Assembly: GCA_030762895.1 (NCBI GenBank)
Contig: JAUPTC010000217.1
Coordinates: forward strand, 1 to 64,000
Reading direction: 5' to 3'
Source: Sophora flavescens
Taxonomy: Eukaryota > Streptophyta > Magnoliopsida > Fabales > Fabaceae
DNA length: 64,000 nt
Shown: piece by piece, positions 62,689 through 64,000 of the stretch
Layout: each line of letters opens with the position of its first letter
Position numbering within the stretch: position 1 is the stretch's first letter
Program-made: the position numbers and the translations under genes
The notes under the pieces: model-generated
The model's input: only the letters and a program-made list of their open reading frames with translations
What the model was told of the DNA's origin: nothing
Databases searched by the model: none

Positions 62689-62706
62689 CACTAGTGCAGA
62701 AAAGGG
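62689..62706 (+). repeat. Terminal inverted repeat of second CACTA element
   Basis: CACTAGTGCAGAAAAGGG, identical over 18 bases to the left TIR of the first element. Confidence 0.95.
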
Positions 62707-63055
62707 TTTCCACGTCGGTTATTTTTGGCTTTCCACATCGGTTTTCAAACGGATGTGGAAACGACCGATGTGGTTTATTGCCACTTTACACATCGGTTAC
62801 AAAACCGATGTGTAAAGTATATTTTAAACAGCGGTTTTCTTTTAACCGATGTGGAAAATTAATTTGTCAATTGATAAGCAGTAGGAAATTTAACTTTCTA
62901 CATCGGTTTTGCATAAAACCGATGTGGAAATTTCACTTTCAATATCGGTTTTAATAGAACCGATGTGTAAAGTGAAATTTACACATCGGTTTTAATTAAA
63001 ACCGATGTGTAAATGAAATTTACACATCGGTTTCATAAGAACCGATGTGTAAAAT
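62700..63055. repeat. Subterminal hairpin cluster of second CACTA element
   Basis: About eight ACATCGGTT/AACCGATGT inverted repeats, three of them near-perfect at about 62925-63055. Several correspond one-to-one to hairpins at 47668-48010. Confidence 0.85.
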
Positions 63056-63467
63056 CTCTTTTTTTTTTAATCTGTTACTTACATTTCAATCATTCCTTTC
63101 CCCTGTTTCAGTAATGCAGATCAATACCAGAATAACATACTGTAAATTTTGGGGTAAACATAATGTAGTTATTGCACCAAACCAGTAGAAAATGATAACA
63201 AGCAGCCACATACAATTGGAAGACACAATTTTTTATAGTTCATTCGATGACAAGAAACAGCAAGGCATTAACCATACGTGATTTAGGCATCACATGAGTT
63301 AGATAACAAATGGGCAAGGCAAACTAATTGGTAAAGTAAGAGCACTTACTAATTCATAACCATCAATTCCAGGAACTTGTTTAAGCTAACAAACCAGCAG
63401 TACCCTGATCAAAGGTACACTATAGCTAGTACATGATAAGTTTTTAAGCTAACTACATATATACAAA
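63056..63467 (-). other. 3' non-coding part of second CACTA element
   Basis: Corresponds to 47233-47668 of the first copy. Contains 238 bp absent there, bounded by taa on both sides (63112-63114 and 63350-63352). In the gene sense the extra piece starts gtaagt but does not end in AG, so it is not a clean intron. Confidence 0.6.
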
Positions 63468-63936
63468 CTATGGTTGGTACACTTCAAGAAAGAAAGTTGC
63501 CCAACGCCTCTTTATGATGTTGATGTCAGAATCAGATAATGGAGTTGGATTGTTGAATATCTGCAAGTTTAATTGGACAAAAGATTATATCTTTTAAGTA
63601 ATAAACTAACATAAAACATATAATGAATCTATACTATTACTTCTAATTGTGTCAATTAACATTTACCTCGTGCCATCTTTCAGTGATCCCGGAGGAGATA
63701 ATTTCCAACATCCACTGCATCACATAGTAGCCACATTCCCATGACCCACGTTGTATACGTGACTACGTACAAATGAAACCCAATTAGAATATGAGGAATT
63801 AAATAAAATAGAAATCAATTATTGTACCCACTGCATTTGATGCATTTGAACTAATAAATATCTTACGCTGGGAATAATCCATCTGATAGCCCGAGTACGC
63901 CTTTCACCACGCAACATGTGGGTTGCATTAATAGAC
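63468..63936 (-). CDS. 3' exons of the second CACTA gene (Ulp1/C48-like C-terminus), partial
   Basis: Three exons match the last three of the first copy on the minus strand: 63867-63936 (SINATHMLRGERR...WIIPS), 63667-63762 (SRIQRGSWECGYYV...) and 63468-63560 (IFNNPTPLSD...FFLEVYQP, then TAG). Splice sites are conserved GT-AG. The catalytic Gln and Cys of the C48-like domain are present. The exon carrying His and the Asp position lies beyond the window. The stop comes five codons earlier than in the first copy because cag became tag. One exon has His-Glu where the first copy has Ser-Glu at its end. No disabling change is visible in this portion. Confidence 0.75.
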
Positions 63937-64000
63937 CTATCATGACAAAAACATTAATTAAAGTATATCTAATAGATTTCAGATAATTAAAACAACTGCA

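Larger units (their letters stand above)
62689..64000 (-). mobile_element. Second CACTA element of the same family, inverted, truncated by the window edge
   Basis: Begins CACTAGTGCAGAAAAGGG at 62689 after tgg (62686-62688, presumed target duplication). Its first 360 bp closely match the reverse complement of the 3' end of the first element, including the ACATCGGTT hairpins. The gene's last exons follow on the minus strand. The visible end is therefore the element's 3' end. The other terminus and the target duplication partner lie beyond the window. Relative to the first copy it has an extra 238 bp (about 63115-63352) and lacks the 283 bp corresponding to 47277-47559. Confidence 0.92.

Noticed and set aside
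60396..62954. 852-codon open frame crossing from satellite into the second CACTA element
   Set aside because: A satellite frame that happens to run into the transposon end. The junction is the TIR at 62689, not a gene fusion.
63115..63352. Extra segment in copy 2 as a retained intron spliced out of copy 1
   Set aside because: It starts gtaagt in the gene sense, but the matching end is gcatta, not AG, and the borders share taa. A simple indel fits better.
1..64000. Centromere signature (CENP-B box) or telomere repeats
   Set aside because: I saw no CENP-B-box-like sequence and no TTTAGGG runs. Array length alone does not establish a centromere.

Overview
This is plant nuclear DNA from a highly repetitive chromosomal block, probably heterochromatin. 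GT-AG introns, a CACTA (En/Spm-type) transposon with 3-bp target-site duplications, and about 50 kb of satellite all point that way. The subterminal ACATCGGTT/AACCGATGT hairpins recall CACTA families I associate with legumes, Glycine in particular. That attribution is from memory and only moderately confident. I see no ordinary host gene, tRNA, rRNA, CRISPR array or bacterial feature.

Layout. (1) 1-41422: a 99-bp satellite in one orientation (taken here as +). Each monomer is two related 30-bp subunits plus a 39-bp subunit, with optional extra 30-bp subunits. Superimposed on it are multi-monomer duplications: about 1.2-1.3 kb spacing near 3.4-6 kb, 2.08 kb, 0.78 kb, about 6 kb, 2.56 kb, a near-identical 4.29-kb tandem pair at 26.3-34.8 kb, and a 626-bp pair at 36.1-37.4 kb. 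Two patches look like poor sequence or assembly: 6.9-10.2 kb (many small deletions and 12 Ns) and a G-rich filler at 22178-22353. (2) 41423-48032: a complete 6,610-bp CACTA element with matching TIRs, a CCA target duplication, hairpin-rich ends and one 11-exon gene (44078-47232) joining a Transposase_24-like region to a C-terminal Ulp1/C48 protease-like region. The gene has a frame break near 45735, and Cys replaces the expected catalytic Asp. (3) 48033-49207: satellite again, same orientation. (4) 49187-49240: a 21-bp inverted repeat where satellite polarity flips. (5) 49220-62688: satellite in the opposite orientation, interrupted by two blocks of an unrelated 33-bp minisatellite (53553-54323 and 57654-60070) and about 325 bp of AT-rich single-copy-looking DNA (60071-60395). 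(6) 62689-64000: the 3' end of a second, inverted copy of the same CACTA family, cut by the window edge, with the last three exons of its gene on the minus strand.

The only plausible protein-coding genes are the two CACTA copies. The many long open frames elsewhere are by-products of a 99-bp (33-codon) repeat. The most interesting points are the satellite's stepwise 30-to-99-bp origin, two CACTA insertions at the same base position and relative orientation in homologous 30-bp subunits, the polarity flip, and the layered recent duplications.
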